This document shows, piece after piece, positions 1 to 10,740 of a DNA stretch of 64,000 bases. Source of the stretch: Oscillospiraceae bacterium (lineage in GTDB: Bacteria; Bacillota_A; Clostridia; Oscillospirales; Oscillospiraceae); the NCBI GenBank assembly GCA_017545325.1, contig JAFWOX010000124.1:6592-70591 (forward strand). Direction: 5' to 3'. The position numbers and the translations under genes are program-made. The notes below the pieces were generated by a model, which saw only the letters and a list, made by a program, of their open reading frames with translations, had not been told where the DNA came from and ran no database searches. Each line of letters begins with the position of its first letter. Within the stretch, counting starts at the first letter, position 1.

Positions 1-1135
1 AATTGACGGAGATGCACCGGTCCGCCCGCAGCACATCGTACATATACAGCTCATCCACCCGCTTCCTGGCCTCCGCCTGGAAGGCCTCCGGGGAGGGGGC
101 GTAATCCGTGTACTTATAGCCGAAGAGCTCGTCGCTGATCTCCCCGGTGAGCAGCACCCGGATATCCGTCTGCTCATGGATGGCCTTGCAGCACAGGTAC
201 ATGCCCATGCTGGCCCGGATGGTGGTGATATCCCAGGTGCCCAGAAGGGCGACGACCTCCTCCAGACTGTCCAGCACCTGCTCCCGGGTCATGTACACCT
301 CCGTGTGCTCCGCGCCGATGTAGTCCGCCGCCCTGCGGGCATATTTCAGGTCGATAGCGTCCGTATCCATCCCGATGGCGAAGGTGCGCACATGCTTGCC
401 CAGCACCCGGGCGGAGACGGCGCAGACCAGGCTGGAATCCAGCCCGCCGGAGAGCAGGAAGCCCAGAGGTGCGTCCGCATCCAGGCGCTTGTCGATGCCC
501 AGGATCAGCTTTTCCCGGATTCCGGCGCAGATGGCGTCCAGGTCCCCGTCGACGTACCGGTCCACCGAAGTCACATCCGCATAGCGGGTGAAAACTCCGT
601 CCGCATAGTAGTGTCCGGGGGGAAAGGGCAGGATCTCCCGGCAGAGGCCCACCAGGTTCTTCGCCTCGCTGGCAAAGACGATGGCGCCTTCCCGGTCATA
701 GCCGTAGAACAGGGGGCGGATGCCGATGGGGTCCCGGGCGGCGATGAACTGCCGCTTTTTCCCGTCGTAGATCACCATGGCAAATTCCGCGTCCAGCTTG
801 GCAAACATATCCAGGCCGTATTCCCGGTACAGGGGCAGGATGATCTCGCAGTCGGATCCGCTGACGAAGGTATAGCCGTCGTCCTCCAGCTCCTTTTTCA
901 GCGGGCGGAAGAGATACAGCTCCCCGTTGCAGACGCACAGGTCCTCCCCCAGGCGGAAGGGCTGCATCCCCTCCTCATGGAGGCCCATGATGGCGAGCCG
1001 GTGGAAGCAAAGGCAGCCTTCCCCGGCCTTCTCCACCCGGGACATATCCGGTCCCCGGGAAATCGTACGGTCAAAATACCGGCGCAGCTCCTTATCGGAA
1101 AGGGTCTGGCGGGTAAAGCCCATGATGGAACACAT
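1..1135 (-). CDS. asnB: Asparagine synthase (glutamine-hydrolysing), 3' end cut off by window edge
   Basis: Makes asparagine from aspartate, ATP and glutamine in the cytoplasm. The protein starts MCSIMGFT, so Cys2 is the N-terminal nucleophile of a class II glutamine amidotransferase domain (about residues 1-190). The synthetase P-loop SGGLDSS follows near residue 228, then motifs such as LLTGEISDELFGY. About 378 codons are visible and the C-terminus lies outside the window. The start is fixed by the catalytic Cys2; a modest AAGGGA lies upstream. It begins 16 bases after purF stops, on the same strand, so purC-purF-asnB is probably one transcript. Family assignment is firm; the choice of asnB over a related synthase is likely. 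Confidence 0.93.
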   Translation of the reverse strand, partial: MCSIMGFTRQTLSDKELRRYFDRTISRGPDMSRVEKAGEGCLCFHRLAIMGLHEEGMQPFRLGEDLCVCNGELYLFRPLKKELEDDGYTFVSGSDCEIILPLYREYGLDMFAKLDAEFAMVIYDGKKRQFIAARDPIGIRPLFYGYDREGAIVFASEAKNLVGLCREILPFPPGHYYADGVFTRYADVTSVDRYVDGDLDAICAGIREKLILGIDKRLDADAPLGFLLSGGLDSSLVCAVSARVLGKHVRTFAIGMDTDAIDLKYARRAADYIGAEHTEVYMTREQVLDSLEEVVALLGTWDITTIRASMGMYLCCKAIHEQTDIRVLLTGEISDELFGYKYTDYAPSPEAFQAEARKRVDELYMYDVLRADRCISVN

Positions 1136-1151
1136 CTCGTTCACGTTCCCT

Positions 1152-2579
1152 TCAAGTGGAATGGATCTTCTGTTCGAAGCGGTTCTTCTCCCCCTGCAGG
1201 GGGACGGCGGTGGGGTATTTTCCGCCGAAGCAGGCGGTGCAGAAGCCGGATGCCTTCCCCGTCAGCGCCTCGGCGTGCTCCAGGCTGAGATACCCCAGGG
1301 AATCCACGCCGATGATCCGGCCGATCTCCTCCACGCTGTGGTGATTGGCGATCAGGTTCTCCGGACTGTCGATATCCGTGCCGTACCAGCAGGGCGCCAC
1401 AAAGGGCGGCGCGCTGACCCGCATATGGATCTCCCTTGCCCCCGCTTCCCGGAGCTGGCGGATGGTCTTGCGGCAGGTGGTGCCCCGGACGATGGAATCA
1501 TCCACCAGCACCACCCGCTTTCCCTCCACCACGGCGCGGATGGGATTCAGCTTGATGCGCACGCCGGATTCTCTCTCCCCCTGGGAGGGGGCGATGAAGG
1601 TCCGGCCCACATATTTGTTTTTCGTGAAGCCGATCTCGTAGGGGATGCCGGAGGCCTTGGCATAGCCGATGGCGGCGTCCAGCCCCGAATCCGGGACCCC
1701 CACCACCACGTCCGCCTCCACGGGATGCTCCCCGGCCAGAAAGGCCCCGGCCCGCTGCCGGGCCAGGCATACGCTGGCCCCGTCGATGACGGAGTCCGAC
1801 CGGGCAAAATAGATGTACTCGAAAACGCAGAGCCGCCGGGGGACCAGGCCGCAGTGCCGCCGATCGGAGCGGATCTCCCCGGCGCTCACCGTCACCACCT
1901 CCCCGGGCTCGATATCCCGGATGAAGGCCGCGTCCACCGCCTCCAGGGCGCAGGTCTCGGAGGCGAAAACCACCGTGCCGTCTTCCCGCTTCCCCATGCA
2001 GAGCGGGCGGAAGCCATGGGGATCCCGGGCGGCGATGAGCTTGGCGGGAGAGGCGATCACCAGGCACCAGGCCCCCTCCAGCACATCCATGGCGGCGGAG
2101 ACGGCCTCCTCGATGCTGCCCAGGCGCAGACGCTCCTGCACGATCATGTAGGCGATCACCTCGGAATCCGTGGCGGTGTGGAAGATGCTGCCCCGCAGCT
2201 CCAGCTGTTCCCGCAGCTCCGCGGAATTGGTGAGGTTTCCGTTATGGGCCAGGGCCATGGTCCCCTTCCGGTGGTTGATGAGCAGGGGCTGGGCATTGAG
2301 ACGGGGATCGGAGCCGGTGGTGGCGTAGCGCACATGACCCACGGCGATGTTCCCCTCCCCCAGGGCCTCCGCCTGCCCGCGGTCGAAGACCTCCCCCACC
2401 AGGCCCGCGTCCCGGTGGGCGCGGAAGACCCCGTCGTCATTCAGGGCGATCCCGGCGCTCTCCTGCCCCCGATGCTGCAGGGCATACAGGCCATAGTAGA
2501 CCAGCTGCCCCAGGGGGCGGCGCTGCGGGGACCAGAGGCCGAAGACCCCGCATTCCTCCCGGGGCTTATCCCCGGTCAT
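1152..2579 (-). CDS. purF: Amidophosphoribosyltransferase
   Basis: First committed step of purine synthesis: PRPP plus glutamine gives phosphoribosylamine. I place the start at MTGDKPREEC, which leaves a nine-residue propeptide before Cys10, the nucleophile exposed by processing in this family. The frame stays open upstream, but that part lies inside purC. The N-terminal Ntn glutaminase domain is followed by a phosphoribosyltransferase domain with the PRPP motif VVLVDDSIVRGTT. The C-terminal CTACFGGKYP fits the oxygen-sensitive 4Fe-4S type known from Bacillus. Length 475 aa is normal. The start overlaps the end of purC by 14 bases, showing translational coupling; asnB follows. Confidence 0.95.
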   Translation of the reverse strand: MTGDKPREECGVFGLWSPQRRPLGQLVYYGLYALQHRGQESAGIALNDDGVFRAHRDAGLVGEVFDRGQAEALGEGNIAVGHVRYATTGSDPRLNAQPLLINHRKGTMALAHNGNLTNSAELREQLELRGSIFHTATDSEVIAYMIVQERLRLGSIEEAVSAAMDVLEGAWCLVIASPAKLIAARDPHGFRPLCMGKREDGTVVFASETCALEAVDAAFIRDIEPGEVVTVSAGEIRSDRRHCGLVPRRLCVFEYIYFARSDSVIDGASVCLARQRAGAFLAGEHPVEADVVVGVPDSGLDAAIGYAKASGIPYEIGFTKNKYVGRTFIAPSQGERESGVRIKLNPIRAVVEGKRVVLVDDSIVRGTTCRKTIRQLREAGAREIHMRVSAPPFVAPCWYGTDIDSPENLIANHHSVEEIGRIIGVDSLGYLSLEHAEALTGKASGFCTACFGGKYPTAVPLQGEKNRFEQKIHST

Positions 2580-3294
2580 CGGCGTCCGCCGCCTCCAGCC
2601 GGGCCATGATTTCCCCATAGGCCTCCTCCACGCCCCCCAGGTCCTGGCGGAAGCGGTCCTTATCCAGCTTTTTCCCCGTCTGCGCGTCCCACAGGCGGCA
2701 GGTATCCGGGCTGATCTCGTCCGCCAGGATGATCGTTCCATCCGGCAGCCGCCCGAATTCCAGCTTGAAATCCACCAGGGTCACCCCGCAGCCCCTCCAG
2801 AAGGCCTTCAGCACGGCGTTGATCTTCAGGGCGTACGCCCGGATGGCCGCCATCTCCTCCCGGGAGGCCAGCTTCATGGCCAGGATATGGGGCAGGCAGA
2901 CGAGGGGGTCGTTCAGCTCGTCGTTTTTATAGGAAAACTCTACGGTGGGCTCGTCGAAGGCGACCCCCTCCGGGAAGCCGTAGCGCCTGCAGAAGGAACC
3001 GGCGGAGAGATTCCGGACGATGACCTCCAGGGGGACGATCCGCACCCGCTTCACCAGGGTTTCCCGATCGGAAAGCTCCTTCACCAGGTGGGTGGGGACC
3101 CCCTCCCTCTCCAGGCGGCCCATGAGACGGTTGGACATGCGGTTATTGATGACGCCCTTTCCCGCGATGGTCCCCTTCTTCTTCCCGTTGAAGGCGGTGG
3201 CGTCATCCTTATAGGCTACGATGAGCAGGTCCGGGTCCTCCGTGGCGAATACCTTTTTGGCCTTGCCCTCATAGAGCTGTTCAAGCTTCTGCAT
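2566..3294 (-). CDS. purC: Phosphoribosylaminoimidazole-succinocarboxamide synthase
   Basis: SAICAR synthetase of purine synthesis, ligating aspartate to CAIR with ATP. The N-terminus MQKLEQLYEGKAKKVF and the internal run LVDFKLEFGR are typical of the family. Length 242 aa is normal for the monofunctional enzyme. The start at 3294 is set by GGGAGG about nine bases upstream; the open frame eight codons further up lacks this support. First gene of the purC-purF-asnB group, about 80 bases after the ammonium transporter gene. The other purine genes are not in this window. Confidence 0.95.
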   Translation of the reverse strand: MQKLEQLYEGKAKKVFATEDPDLLIVAYKDDATAFNGKKKGTIAGKGVINNRMSNRLMGRLEREGVPTHLVKELSDRETLVKRVRIVPLEVIVRNLSAGSFCRRYGFPEGVAFDEPTVEFSYKNDELNDPLVCLPHILAMKLASREEMAAIRAYALKINAVLKAFWRGCGVTLVDFKLEFGRLPDGTIILADEISPDTCRLWDAQTGKKLDKDRFRQDLGGVEEAYGEIMARLEAADADDRG

Positions 3295-3316
3295 GATTCG
3301 GTACCTCCCAAACGCC

Positions 3317-3349
3317 ATCCCTACGCCGCCCCAAAGACCGCGTAGGGAT
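3317..3349. other. Perfect 10-bp inverted repeat between amt and purC
   Basis: ATCCCTACGC and GCGTAGGGAT face each other across 13 bases in the amt-purC gap. There is no T-run directly after it on the minus strand, so it is not a clear terminator. It may be an RNA hairpin that stabilises or separates the two messages. Confidence 0.5.
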
Positions 3350-3373
3350 GAATTGTTGCGCTTTACTCAGCGT

Positions 3374-5092
3374 TTATTCCACGTCCTGCAGTGCGTCGTA
3401 GCCCTCCTCGCCGGTACGGACCTTCACCACGTTCTCCACATCGTAGACGAAGATCTTTCCGTCCCCGATATGGCCGGTATAGAGCACCTTCTTGGCCGTT
3501 TCGATCACGTCCCGCACGGGGATGGCGGAGACCACGATATCCACCTGCACCTTGGGCCGCAGATCCGTCTCCACGGCGACGCCGCGGTAAAACTCCGTAT
3601 GGCCCTTCTGCATGCCGTAGCCCATGACATGGGAGACGGTCATGCCCGTGATGCCCAGCTTGCTCATGGCGTCCTTCAGGGCATAGAGCCGCTCCTCCTT
3701 GAAGACGATCTCCACCTTGGTGAACTTGTGCTCGCCGGAGGAGGGCTGCCGAAGCACGGGCACCGCCTCCGCCGGCGGCGCGGTCCCCGTGACGGCCACG
3801 ATCTGATCCCCGGCGCCGAATTCCGCGTATTTATCCACGGCGGGCATGAAGTCCGCATAGGCGCTGGGAAGGCCGTGCTCGCTGACGTCCAGACCCGCCA
3901 GCTCATCCGCGGCGTCAGCCCGCAGGAAGTTCACCCTTCGGAGGAGCAGGAAAAACAGGGTCATGGTGACGGCGGCCCAGGCCGCAACGGCGAGGAAGCC
4001 CAGGAGCTGGAGCCCCAGCTGCCGGAATTCTCCGGTGTACAGAAGGCCCCGGAGTCCGGCGGGGGCATCGGGGTTTGCCAGCAGGCCCACGGCCAGGGTG
4101 CCCCAGACGCCGTTTGCGCAGTGGACCCCCACGGCGCCCACGGGATCATCGATATGAAGCTTCAGGTCCAGCACCTCCACCACGACCACCACCAGGATGC
4201 CGGAGACGATCCCCACGATCCCCGCGCCCAGGGCGTCCAGGGCGTCGCAGCCCGCGGTGATCCCCACCAGTCCCGCCAGGGAGGCGTTGAGGCACATGGA
4301 GACATCCGGCTTGCCGTTTTTGCACCAGGTATAGATCATGGTGGTGCAGGTGGCTATGCTGGGGGCGATGGTGGTGGTGAGGAAGATGGCGGAGAGCTCC
4401 GAGGGCGTGGTCGCTGCCGCGCCGTTGAAGCCGTACCAGCCCAGCCAGAGGATGAACACCCCCAGGGCCCCCAGGGGGATGGAGTGGCCGGGAATGGCGT
4501 TGACCTTGGTGACCCTTCCGCTCCTGTCCCGGACATATTTGCCGATCCGGGGACCCAGCACGATGGCCCCGATGAGGGCGGCGATGCCGCCCACCATGTG
4601 GATGGCGGTGGAGCCCGCATAGTCATGGAAGCCCAGGGCGCTCAGCCAGCCGCCGCCCCAGATCCAGTGGGCTTCGATGGGGTAAATGAGGAGGCTGATG
4701 ACGCCGGAATACACGCAGTAGGCGGAGAATTTCGTCCGCTCCGCCATGGCCCCGGAGACGATGGTGGCGGTGGTGGCGCAGAAGACCAGGTTGAATACGA
4801 AGGTGCTGGCCTCGGTGAAGCCCTCCGCCGGGGAGGCGATAAACGCCTTGAATTTGGTGAAAAGGTCCAGGTTGGGCTTGCCGATGAGCCCGAACAGGGC
4901 GTCCTCCCCCATCATGAGGGTATAGCCCAGAAGGGAAAAGACCACGGTGCCGATGCAGAAGTCCATCAGGTTCTTCATGATGATATTGCCCGCGTTCTTC
5001 GCCCGGGTGAAGCCCGTCTCCACCATGGCGAAGCCCGCCTGCATCCAGAACACCAGCGCCGCGCCGATCAAAAACCAAAATTCTACAGACAT
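3374..5092 (-). CDS. amt: Ammonium transporter fused to a C-terminal PII signalling domain
   Basis: Membrane ammonium channel of the Amt/Rh family, 572 aa, starting MSVEFWFLIG after an AGGAGA site. About residues 1-410 are hydrophobic Amt sequence. FDYAGSTAIHMVGG and VGVHCANGVWG carry the twin pore histidines, and FWMQAGFAMVETGF is the family N-terminal motif. A linker of about 45 residues leads to a full PII domain (about residues 455-572) with KLGITGMTV, GMQKGHTEFYRG and HIGDGKIFVYDVENV. The uridylylation tyrosine of enteric PII (Tyr51) is Val here. In most bacteria the Amt regulator GlnK is a separate protein encoded next door; here it is covalently attached. The gene lies behind glnN in the same direction. 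Confidence 0.95.
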   Translation of the reverse strand: MSVEFWFLIGAALVFWMQAGFAMVETGFTRAKNAGNIIMKNLMDFCIGTVVFSLLGYTLMMGEDALFGLIGKPNLDLFTKFKAFIASPAEGFTEASTFVFNLVFCATTATIVSGAMAERTKFSAYCVYSGVISLLIYPIEAHWIWGGGWLSALGFHDYAGSTAIHMVGGIAALIGAIVLGPRIGKYVRDRSGRVTKVNAIPGHSIPLGALGVFILWLGWYGFNGAAATTPSELSAIFLTTTIAPSIATCTTMIYTWCKNGKPDVSMCLNASLAGLVGITAGCDALDALGAGIVGIVSGILVVVVVEVLDLKLHIDDPVGAVGVHCANGVWGTLAVGLLANPDAPAGLRGLLYTGEFRQLGLQLLGFLAVAAWAAVTMTLFFLLLRRVNFLRADAADELAGLDVSEHGLPSAYADFMPAVDKYAEFGAGDQIVAVTGTAPPAEAVPVLRQPSSGEHKFTKVEIVFKEERLYALKDAMSKLGITGMTVSHVMGYGMQKGHTEFYRGVAVETDLRPKVQVDIVVSAIPVRDVIETAKKVLYTGHIGDGKIFVYDVENVVKVRTGEEGYDALQDVE

Positions 5093-5122
5093 AGGTCTAT
5101 CTCCTATTCTTTTTGCTTCTCA

Positions 5123-5282
5123 GCCTCGCAGAGTTCGCATCCGCAGATGCGAAGAAAGTCGGAATCATTTTTCGCGGGGACATGTGCCTCGCGAAAAATA
5201 CCTCTCACGGAGCGGACTGTGCGAGCGAGGCGAGTGCGGGGAGCGGAGTGAGGTCCTTCTCAACGCGAGCCTGCTCGCGTTG
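5123..5282 (-). repeat. Dispersed structured repeat, copy 1
   Basis: A 160-bp intergenic element between glnN and amt that recurs at 37331-37500. Conserved blocks are GCCTCGCAGAGTTCGC and GAGCGGACTGTGCGAGCG. Three hairpins are visible: 5134-5153 (8-bp stem, loop CGCA), 5167-5199 (10-bp stem ending in AAAAAT) and 5261-5282 (9-bp stem). The stems differ from copy 2 but pairing is kept. It lies directly behind the glnN stop codon, the same position relative to a gene end as copy 2. Function unknown; a mobile REP-type or RNA-stabilising element is possible. Confidence 0.85.
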
Positions 5283-5286
5283 ACGG

Positions 5287-7380
<2,094 letters not shown>

Positions 7381-7415
7381 GGGAATCTCTCCTTTTCGTA
7401 ATATTCGCGGGAAAC

Positions 7416-7508
7416 AAAAAAGAGACCCCGGCGCGGCGGACGAAAGGTCCGCGAGACGCCGTTGTCTCTCGATGGCCGCATATTAGCACCCGGAAGGCGG
7501 CTTGTCAA
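7416..7508 (-). promoter_or_regulatory. glnN promoter and attenuator leader (ANTAR-type hexaloop)
   Basis: Reading on the minus strand: -35 TTGACA (7503-7508), 17 bases, -10 TAATAT (7480-7485). After 11 bases comes the hairpin GAGAC-AACGGC-GTCTC (7453-7468), then a second small hairpin. The same 5' arm (AGAGAC..CGGCG) can instead pair with CGCCG..GTCTCT to form a terminator ending in TTTTTT (7416-7421). The six-base loop has A at position 1 and G at position 4, the signature read by ANTAR-domain antiterminators. The hairpin would begin a few bases from the predicted transcript start. Confidence 0.8.
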
Positions 7509-7567
7509 CCGTCAATTTGCAAAAAAATGGCGTTCCGGAGCCCGGTGAATTTTTATCCGCCCACGGA

Positions 7568-7661
7568 TTGACAAACCGGCCGCGGGGGAGTATCCTTTGT
7601 TTCGAAGAGCAAAGGCGCTCTCCAGGGGAACTGTGTCCCCGGAGCGCCTCTGCTCTTTTTT
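7568..7661 (+). promoter_or_regulatory. GOGAT operon promoter and attenuator leader (ANTAR-type hexaloops)
   Basis: -35 TTGACA (7568-7573), 17-base spacer, -10 TATCCT (7591-7596). Nine bases later lies the hairpin AGAGC-AAAGGC-GCTCT (7606-7621). A second hairpin GGGGA-ACTGTG-TCCCC follows (7625-7640). Both loops are six bases with A at 1 and G at 4. The first arm can alternatively pair with AGCGCCTCTGCTCT to give a terminator followed by six T (to 7661). Same architecture as the glnN and pyrG leaders with a different sequence. Confidence 0.8.
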
Positions 7662-7689
7662 CGTTTCATTTCTGAAGGAGTTGAGCATT

Positions 7690-8784
7690 ATGCGGGCATT
7701 GGAGGGAAGCTTTCGCAACCCGTCCGGCTGCGCCATTTCGGCGGTGATCTCCCGCAGCGGAGAGCGGATGAGCGGCGAAGCGATCATCGAGAGCATGAAG
7801 CCCATGCATGAGCGGTCTAACGGCCTGGGGGGCGGATTCGCGGGGTACGGCATCTATCCGGAATATAAGGAGCTTTTCGCCCTGCACCTGTTCTTCACAG
7901 GCAAACCCGCCCGGCATGAGACGGAAACCTATCTCCGGGGAGAGCTGGAGGTGGTGAAGGGAGAGGTCATTCCCACCCGCACCATCCCCGGCATCACGGA
8001 CGAGCCCCTCATCTGGCGGTACTTCGTCACCCCCCTGCGCAGCGTGCTGGCGGGGATGCAGATGGACGAGAACGAATACATGGCCCGGGTGGTGATGCAT
8101 ATCAATACCCTGATCCCCGGCGCCTACGTCTTTTCCAGCGGGAAAAACATGGGGGTATTCAAGGCCGTGGGCTTCCCGGAGGACGTGGGGGTGTTCTACC
8201 GGCTGGAGGAATACGGCGCCTATTCCTGGACCGCTCACGGGCGGTACCCCACCAATACCCCCGGCTGGTGGGGCGGGGCCCATCCCTTCGCCCTGCTGGA
8301 CTGGACCGTGGTACATAACGGAGAGATCTCCTCCTATGACGCGAACCGCCGGTGCATGGAGATGTACGGCTACAAATGCACCCTCCAGACGGATACGGAG
8401 GTCATCACCTATATCGCGGATTATCTCCTCCGGCGGCAGGGACTCACCCTGGAGGAAATGGCCGGGGTCATCGCCGCGCCCTTCTGGAGCACCATCGAGC
8501 GCATGCCCCCGGAGAAGGGGGAAGAGCTCCGGTACCTCCGCACCGTGTTCCCCAGCCTGCTGGTCACGGGTCCCTTTTCCATCATCCTGGGCTTCCGGGG
8601 AGGCCTGATGGCGCTGAACGACCGCCTGAAGCTCCGGAGCATGGTGACGGCGGAGAAGGGGGACCGGGTATACATAGCCTCCGAGGAGGCCGCCATCCGG
8701 GCCATGGAGCCGGAGGCGGAAAACTTCCGTTCCCCTGCCGGCGGGGAGCCGGTGATCATCCGGGTGAAAGAGGGGTGCTGCTGA
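7690..8784 (+). CDS. Glutamate synthase, glutamine amidotransferase subunit
   Basis: The N-terminal (glutaminase) domain of GltB as a separate protein of 364 aa; it releases ammonia from glutamine for glutamate synthesis. The class II nucleophile is probably Cys14 in PSGCAISAVISR, exposed after removal of 13 residues. Further glutaminase motifs are WTAHGRYPTN and HNGEIS. Start ATG at 7690 follows GAAGGAG. It is first in a five-gene run with gaps of 0-2 bases, and the leader upstream carries an attenuator. This split arrangement is known in archaea and some anaerobic bacteria. Confidence 0.9.
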   Translation: MRALEGSFRNPSGCAISAVISRSGERMSGEAIIESMKPMHERSNGLGGGFAGYGIYPEYKELFALHLFFTGKPARHETETYLRGELEVVKGEVIPTRTIPGITDEPLIWRYFVTPLRSVLAGMQMDENEYMARVVMHINTLIPGAYVFSSGKNMGVFKAVGFPEDVGVFYRLEEYGAYSWTAHGRYPTNTPGWWGGAHPFALLDWTVVHNGEISSYDANRRCMEMYGYKCTLQTDTEVITYIADYLLRRQGLTLEEMAGVIAAPFWSTIERMPPEKGEELRYLRTVFPSLLVTGPFSIILGFRGGLMALNDRLKLRSMVTAEKGDRVYIASEEAAIRAMEPEAENFRSPAGGEPVIIRVKEGCC

Positions 8785-8785
8785 T

Positions 8786-10294
8786 ATGCCTGGGGTCGAT
8801 TTCTTCTATCCGGAATTTGAGGTGGTCCGCCGGGACGACCGGTGCATCCGCTGCCGGGTCTGTGAGCGGCAATGCGCAAACGAGGTGCACCTGTACGACC
8901 CGGACCGGGATCTGATGGTCTCCGATGAGGCCAAATGCGTCAACTGCCAGCGCTGCGTCTCCCTCTGCCCCACCCGGGCGCTGAAGATCGTGCGGTCAGA
9001 CTGCCGCCTGCGGGAGAACGCCAACTGGGACGGGGATACCATCCGGGAGGTGTACAAGCAGGCAGGGTCCGGAGGCGTGCTCCTCTCCTCCATGGGGAAC
9101 CCCAAGCCTCTGCCGGTGTACTGGGACAAGCTCCTGCTGAACGCCTCCCAGGTGACGAATCCCTCCATCGATCCCCTGCGGGAGCCCATGGAGACAAAGG
9201 TATTCCTGGGGAAAAAGCCGGAGCGGATGGCCCGGGACGCGGACGGCAGACTGATCACCGCCCTGACCCCCCAGTTGGAGCTCAGCATGCCGGTGATGTT
9301 CTCCGCCATGAGCTACGGCTCCATCAGCTATAACGCCCATGCCTCCCTGGCCCGGGCGGCTACGGAAATGGGCGTCTGCTACAACACCGGCGAGGGCGGT
9401 CTTCACGAGGACTTCTACCGGTACGGTCCCAACACCATCGTCCAGGTGGCCTCCGGCCGCTTCGGCGTCCACGAGGATTACCTGGAGGCGGGGGCGGCCA
9501 TCGAGATCAAGATGGGCCAGGGGGCCAAGCCAGGCATCGGCGGCCATCTCCCGGGGGCAAAGGTGGGGCCGGATGTAAGCCGCACCCGCATGATCCCCGA
9601 GGGCTCCGACGCCATCTCCCCCGCTCCCCACCACGATATCTATTCCATCGAGGACCTGCGGCAGCTGGTCTGGTCCCTGAAGGAGGCCACCGGCCACCGG
9701 AAGCCGGTGATCGTCAAGGTGGCTGCGGTGCACAACATCGCCGCCATCGCCAGCGGGATCGCCCGAAGCGGGGCGGACATCATCGCCATCGACGGGTTCC
9801 GGGGGGGCACGGGAGCAGCCCCGACCCGCATCCGGGACAACGTGGGCATCCCCATCGAGCTGGCCCTGGCCTCCGTGGATCAGCGGCTCCGGGACGAGGG
9901 CATCCGAAATACCGTCAGTCTGGTGGCGGGCGGCTCCATCCGCTCCTCCGCCGACGTGGTGAAGGCCGTTGCCCTGGGCGCGGACGCGGTATACATCGCC
10001 ACCGCCGCTGTGCTGGCCCTGGGCTGCCACCTGTGCCGCACCTGCCATACGGGAAAATGCAACTGGGGCATCGCCACCCAGCAGCCGGAGCTGGTGAAGC
10101 GGCTGAATCCGGATATCGGCGCCCAGCGGCTGGTAAATCTGCTCACCGCCTGGAAACGGGAGATCATGGAGCTCATGGGGGGCATGGGGATCAACTCCAT
10201 CGAAGCCCTCCGGGGCAACCGGCTCATGCTCCGGGGCGTGGGGCTGAACGAAACGGAGCTAAGGATCCTGGGAATATCCCATGCAGGAGAATAA
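8786..10294 (+). CDS. Glutamate synthase, FMN-binding synthase subunit with N-terminal ferredoxin domain
   Basis: The catalytic part of GltB (502 aa), condensing ammonia with 2-oxoglutarate. Residues about 10-70 hold two 4Fe-4S motifs (CIRCRVCERQC and CVNCQRCVSLCP). The rest is the FMN barrel with GGHLPGAKV and DGFRGGTGAAPT. The 3Fe-4S cysteines are seen in CRTCHTGKCNWGI near residue 420. The gene starts one base after the amidotransferase stop. Electrons probably arrive through the iron-sulfur and FAD subunits encoded next. Confidence 0.92.
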   Translation: MPGVDFFYPEFEVVRRDDRCIRCRVCERQCANEVHLYDPDRDLMVSDEAKCVNCQRCVSLCPTRALKIVRSDCRLRENANWDGDTIREVYKQAGSGGVLLSSMGNPKPLPVYWDKLLLNASQVTNPSIDPLREPMETKVFLGKKPERMARDADGRLITALTPQLELSMPVMFSAMSYGSISYNAHASLARAATEMGVCYNTGEGGLHEDFYRYGPNTIVQVASGRFGVHEDYLEAGAAIEIKMGQGAKPGIGGHLPGAKVGPDVSRTRMIPEGSDAISPAPHHDIYSIEDLRQLVWSLKEATGHRKPVIVKVAAVHNIAAIASGIARSGADIIAIDGFRGGTGAAPTRIRDNVGIPIELALASVDQRLRDEGIRNTVSLVAGGSIRSSADVVKAVALGADAVYIATAAVLALGCHLCRTCHTGKCNWGIATQQPELVKRLNPDIGAQRLVNLLTAWKREIMELMGGMGINSIEALRGNRLMLRGVGLNETELRILGISHAGE

Positions 10295-10296
10295 AG

Positions 10297-10740
10297 ATGA
10301 AACGGGTATATGTGAACGAAGAATGGTGCCTGGGCTGCCATCTGTGCGAGTATAACTGCGCCTTTGCCAACTCCGGGGAACGGGATATGGCGAAGGCCCT
10401 GAGGGGAAGGCCCATCCGGCCCAGGATCCGGGTGGAGGGGGACGACCGGATCACCTACGCGGTATCCTGCCGCCATTGCCAGGACCCCCTGTGCATCCGC
10501 AGCTGCATCTCCGGAGCTCTGCACCGGGAGGACGGGGCCGTGTGCATCGACCGGGAAAAATGCGTGGGCTGCCTGACCTGCGTGCTGGTGTGCCCCTACG
10601 GGGCGGTGCAGCCGGGTCCGGACGGGGCGGCCATGAAATGCGAGCTCTGCCTGAAGAATCCCGGCGGAGAACCCGCCTGCGCCGCAGGCTGTCCCAACCG
10701 GGCTATCGTATATGAGGAGCGAGAGGAGGCGGGGACATGA
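10297..10740 (+). CDS. 4Fe-4S ferredoxin-type electron transfer subunit of GOGAT
   Basis: A 147-aa protein with the cysteine layout of HycB/DmsB-like ferredoxins: CLGCHLCEYNC, CRHCQDPLCIRSC, CVGCLTCVLVCP and CELC..CAAGCP, enough for four 4Fe-4S clusters. No membrane segment. It lies between the synthase and the FAD subunit and overlaps the latter by four bases (ATGA). The likely job is to carry electrons from the NAD(P)H:FAD protein to the synthase; this is inferred from position. Confidence 0.9.
   Translation: MKRVYVNEEWCLGCHLCEYNCAFANSGERDMAKALRGRPIRPRIRVEGDDRITYAVSCRHCQDPLCIRSCISGALHREDGAVCIDREKCVGCLTCVLVCPYGAVQPGPDGAAMKCELCLKNPGGEPACAAGCPNRAIVYEEREEAGT

Noticed and set aside
927..2609. 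560-codon open frame on the plus strand over purF/asnB
   Set aside because: Antisense shadow in GC-rich DNA; rich in Pro, Gly, His and Arg, and it covers clear minus-strand enzymes.
3293..5251. 652-codon plus-strand frame opposite the ammonium transporter
   Set aside because: Low-complexity His/Gly/Asp composition typical of antisense frames; no ribosome site.
7512..7853. Minus-strand frame of 113 codons across the GOGAT leader and start
   Set aside because: Overlaps the promoter, attenuator and the start of the amidotransferase gene; no motif.
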